From the NCBI RefSeq assembly GCF_029889905.1, contig NZ_JARANZ010000004.1, positions 1-64,000 on the forward strand: 64,000 nucleotides of DNA, in the 5' to 3' direction. The first letter of the stretch is position 1. Each line of letters starts with the position of its first letter. Under the pieces are notes generated by a model. That model did not search any database. It saw only the letters and a program-made list of their open reading frames with translations, and was not told where the DNA came from. Positions 61,492 through 64,000 of this stretch are shown here, piece after piece. Position numbers and translations under genes: made by a program. The DNA comes from Chromohalobacter sp. 11-W (lineage in GTDB: Bacteria > Pseudomonadota > Gammaproteobacteria > Pseudomonadales > Halomonadaceae).

Positions 61492-62709
61492 GTGACTCAA
61501 CTCAATGCGCGGCGATTGGCCTTGCTGGTGGCGGCCAACACCGCTTTGGCGCCTTTTGCTATCGATGCCTACTTGCCTGCCATGCCCACGCTCGCCGAGG
61601 CGGTGAATGCCAGCGTTCACCACACCGAGCTGTCGCTGAGCGTGTTCCTTTTCGGGTTTGCCATTGGGCAGCTGTTATGTGGGCCGCTATCGGATCGCTT
61701 GGGCCGGCGCCCGGTGCTGTTGACCGGTCTGGTCGTATTCTTGCTCGCCAGCCTGGGAATCATGCAGGTCTCGTCTCTGGAAACGCTGTGGGGGCTGAGA
61801 TTCATCCAGGCATTGGGTGGCGGAGCCTGTGTGGTCAACTCGGCGGCCATCGTGCGTGACTGTTTCAGCGGGCGCGAGGCCGCCAAGGTAATGTCGACCA
61901 TGGCGATGATCCTGATGCTGGCGCCGCTCGTGGCGCCCACGGTGGGGAGCGTGCTGCTGGGGATTTTCAACTGGCAGTCGATTTTCCTGTTCCTGGCCTT
62001 GTACGCGGCATTCCTGTTGTTCTTCCTCGGCACAAAGCTGCCCGAGACCCACGGACGCGATCCCGATGCGCCGTCGCCACGCCAAGTGCTGGGCAATTAT
62101 GCCAGCGTGATTCGTCATCGCGAGGCGATGGGGTATATCTGTGCAGTGTCGATGTCATTCGCGGGCATGTTCGCGTTCATCACTGGCTCGCCTTATCTGT
62201 ATATGGAGCATTACGGATTATCGGCGGCGGTCTATCCGTTCGTGTTCGGTGCCAACATTATCGTCATGGCCTCCTCGAACCGGCTCAATATTTATCTGTT
62301 GAAAACCCGCACGCCGCAGCAGAATCTCGTCGTCGGGCTGGGTATCCAGCTATGCGCTGGGGTGGCCCTGGTGGCATTGATCCTCTCGGGGCTGGATTCG
62401 ATCTATAGCGTGGCGCCGTTGATGGTCATCTTCGTAGGGATGCAGGGGCTGATCGCGCCGAATGCCATGTCGTCGATGTTGGATCACTTTCCGAAGATGA
62501 GTGCCACGGCGACGGCCCTGCAGGGATGCCTGCAATTTTCCAGCGGTGCGTTCGCCGGCATGCTGGTAGGGGCCTTCGAAATCGCCAGTGCCTGGCCAAC
62601 GGTGTTGACGATGCTCGGTGCCTCGTTGCTGGGCAATATTGGTGTGCGCTTGCTGGCCGGTCGAGCGCTACGCGGGAGCGAAAGCGAAGAAGCAGTCGCC
62701 AGTCGTTAG
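61492..62709 (+). CDS. Bcr/CflA-family multidrug MFS exporter
   Basis: A 405-residue transporter with twelve helices; GTG at 61492 follows GGGAG. TM1 contains APFAIDAYLPAMPTLAEAV, the Bcr family stretch; motif A is GPLSDRLGRRPVLLTGLVV, and AAIVRDCFSGREAAKVMSTM matches the drug-resistance group. Expected to export drugs such as bicyclomycin or dipeptides by proton antiport. A paralogue lies at 15671-16897. Divergent spacing (196 bases upstream) suggests an independent promoter. No regulator adjacent. Confidence 0.88.
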   Translation: MTQLNARRLALLVAANTALAPFAIDAYLPAMPTLAEAVNASVHHTELSLSVFLFGFAIGQLLCGPLSDRLGRRPVLLTGLVVFLLASLGIMQVSSLETLWGLRFIQALGGGACVVNSAAIVRDCFSGREAAKVMSTMAMILMLAPLVAPTVGSVLLGIFNWQSIFLFLALYAAFLLFFLGTKLPETHGRDPDAPSPRQVLGNYASVIRHREAMGYICAVSMSFAGMFAFITGSPYLYMEHYGLSAAVYPFVFGANIIVMASSNRLNIYLLKTRTPQQNLVVGLGIQLCAGVALVALILSGLDSIYSVAPLMVIFVGMQGLIAPNAMSSMLDHFPKMSATATALQGCLQFSSGAFAGMLVGAFEIASAWPTVLTMLGASLLGNIGVRLLAGRALRGSESEEAVASR

Positions 62710-62727
62710 GGAAAAATGCGTTCGCTC

Positions 62728-62745
62728 CTGTCATGAAGCTGTCAT
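62728..62745 (+). promoter_or_regulatory. Pho box (PhoB binding site) before pstS
   Basis: CTGTCAT (62728-62734) and CTGTCAT (62739-62745) are two exact copies of the Pho-box half site with spacer GAAG, giving the 11-bp repeat period used by PhoB dimers. It lies 61 bases before the pstS start, where it replaces the -35 element. It predicts induction of pstS and its operon under phosphate limitation. Confidence 0.93.
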
Positions 62746-62806
62746 CTTCATTGGGCATCTTAGGTGTCGCGAAGGTTGAACACTCTCATCGACAGGAGTT
62801 ACCCGC

Positions 62807-63847
62807 ATGAACCGTATTCTCAAGAGCCGTGTCTTGAAGAGCACTGCGTTGGCCGCCGCCGTGATGAGCGTCGCGGGCGTCGCCCAAGCGCAGGACGACA
62901 CGCGCGAACAGCTACGCATCGTCGGTTCCAGCACCGTCTACCCATTCGCAAGCTACGTCGTCGAGGAGTTCGGCGCGACCACCGATTACCCGACGCCCGT
63001 CATCGAATCCACAGGCTCTGGTGGCGGCTTGCGCCTGTTCTGTAATGGGGTCGGCCTGGACACGCCGGACATTACCAACGCCTCGCGTCGCATGAAGCCC
63101 TCCGAGTTCGAGCGTTGCCAAGAAAACGGCGTGACCGTTATCACCGAGGCTAAAATCGGCTATGACGGCATTGCGTTCGCCGAGTCCAACGCCAATGAGC
63201 CGATCAATTTCACCCGCGAACAGCTCTTCCTGGCACTGGCCGCCAAGGTGCCTCAGGACGGAGAGCTGGTCGACAATCCCTACACCAAGTGGAGCGATAT
63301 CGACGCCTCGCTGCCGGACCGCGAAATCATGGTATACGGTCCGCCGACCACCTCCGGTACCCGTGATGCCTTCGAAGAGCTGGTGATGGAAGCTGCATCC
63401 GAGGACATGGAGGCATACGGCGGTGAGGGCTATACCGATATCCGTCAGGACGGCCCCTATGTCGATGCCGGCGAGAACGACAACCTCATCGTTCAACGTC
63501 TCCAGGAGAATACGACCTCGTTCGGCATCTTCGGCTACTCCTTCCTTGAAGAGAACGCCGATGCTCTGACGGCCGCGAGCATCGATGGGGTGGCGCCTGA
63601 GCCCGAGGCGATCAGCTCTGGCGATTACCCGGTATCACGCTCACTGTTCTTCTATGTCAAGAATCAGCACGCCGACAGCGTGCCGGCCATGTATCCCTAC
63701 GTCGACTTGTTCATGAGCGAGCAGATGATCAGCCCAATGGGCTACCTCAAGGGTCTGGGACTGATCCCGCTGCCGGAAGATATGCGTGAACAGCAGCGTA
63801 ACGATGTCGAAAGCCGCGCCAGCCTTGAGCTGAGCGACCTACAATAA
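62807..63847 (+). CDS. pstS: Phosphate ABC transporter periplasmic binding protein
   Basis: A 346-residue protein: signal peptide 1-29 (cleavage after AQA), then RIVGSSTVYPFASYVVEEF with the phosphate-binding Ser/Thr loop, ESTGSGGGLRLFCNGVGLDT, and a second lobe with GPPTTSGTRDAFEELV. This is the larger PstS-like type of marine gammaproteobacteria. It captures phosphate for PstCAB. Transcription should be PhoB-dependent via the exact Pho box upstream. pstC begins 114 bases downstream after a hairpin. Confidence 0.93.
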   Translation: MNRILKSRVLKSTALAAAVMSVAGVAQAQDDTREQLRIVGSSTVYPFASYVVEEFGATTDYPTPVIESTGSGGGLRLFCNGVGLDTPDITNASRRMKPSEFERCQENGVTVITEAKIGYDGIAFAESNANEPINFTREQLFLALAAKVPQDGELVDNPYTKWSDIDASLPDREIMVYGPPTTSGTRDAFEELVMEAASEDMEAYGGEGYTDIRQDGPYVDAGENDNLIVQRLQENTTSFGIFGYSFLEENADALTAASIDGVAPEPEAISSGDYPVSRSLFFYVKNQHADSVPAMYPYVDLFMSEQMISPMGYLKGLGLIPLPEDMREQQRNDVESRASLELSDLQ

Positions 63848-63870
63848 GGTCGCATGCGGACCGATGAAGT

Positions 63871-63893
63871 GGCCGGCAGCGCAGCTGCCGGCC
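63871..63893 (+). terminator. Hairpin between pstS and pstC
   Basis: GGCCGGCAGC (63871-63880) pairs perfectly with GCTGCCGGCC (63884-63893) around GCA. Only CCATTT follows, not a full T run, so it may act as a partial terminator or mRNA-stabilising structure giving more PstS than permease. Confidence 0.6.
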
Positions 63894-63961
63894 CATTTGC
63901 ATGACGTCCCGCTAGAGTTTGAAGCCTCCCTCTGGGAGCAACGTTATCCTGAGAGACCGAT

Positions 63962-64000
63962 ATGCCGATGAATATCGTCTTCCTGCTGTTCTGCGCGGTA
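63962..64000 (+). CDS. pstC: Start of phosphate permease gene (partial, cut by window end)
   Basis: ATG at 63962 after GAGAG opens MPMNIVFLLFCAV, a hydrophobic N-terminus fitting PstC, which normally follows pstS. Only 13 codons are visible, so the assignment rests mainly on position. Confidence 0.6.
   Translation, partial: MPMNIVFLLFCAV

Overview
The window is high-GC chromosomal DNA that reads as a moderately halophilic gammaproteobacterium of the Halomonadaceae (Chromohalobacter/Halomonas type). This is inferred from dnaX-ybaB-recR-rnd-ycgL-ycgN synteny, an NhaC-type Na+/H+ antiporter, a tripartite tricarboxylate transporter, and acidic, GC-rich protein coding. No rRNA, tRNA or CRISPR array was recognised. 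One structural RNA gene, the SRP 4.5S RNA, is present.

Bases 1-6300 form an accessory island, visibly more AT-rich in its first 3.7 kb. It starts with the end of an IS3-family element. It then carries a two-gene Kiwa-type anti-phage module (kwaA, kwaB), a broken SRAP (yedK/HMCES-like) remnant, an overlapping gene pair (GNAT plus PUA/EVE-like protein, and an ASCH-domain protein), a decayed 3' end of umuC, an orphan lipoprotein, a long hairpin, and an orphan HsdR-N-type nuclease-like protein. Debris and complete defence-like genes are mixed, as expected of a defence hotspot.

Bases 6400-38200 are mostly metabolism, transport and envelope genes. They include cytochrome b561; a branched-chain-amino-acid-type ABC transporter (livGFHM, with a convergent binding-protein gene across a bidirectional terminator); a methyl-accepting chemotaxis protein; an NhaC antiporter; a Bcr/CflA exporter; an aldo/keto reductase; an RND efflux pump pair; a BaiN-type flavoprotein; a yqjD-yqjE-yqjK stress operon; phospholipase A; a large MscS-family channel; and a TlyA-like methyltransferase. 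They end with a four-gene regulatory operon (IclR, response regulator, histidine kinase, binding protein; every junction a 4-base overlap) divergent from tctCBA, with a perfect palindrome between them.

Bases 38200-41500 hold a two-gene operon that stands out. An ATP-grasp ligase is followed by a 673-residue protein whose C-terminal half shows a papain-like Gln/Cys/His/Asn arrangement. This is a candidate peptide-forming and peptide-cleaving pair of unknown product.

Bases 41500-64000 are housekeeping: SRP RNA, dnaX-ybaB-recR-rnd-ycgL-ycgN, oligopeptidase B, a VWA-domain membrane protein, fadD, hrpA, a FabH-like synthase with mlaA, a SpoIIE-type phosphatase carrying a receiver without its phospho-acceptor next to a STAS protein, a second Bcr/CflA exporter, and pstS with an exact Pho box. 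The start of pstC is cut by the window edge.
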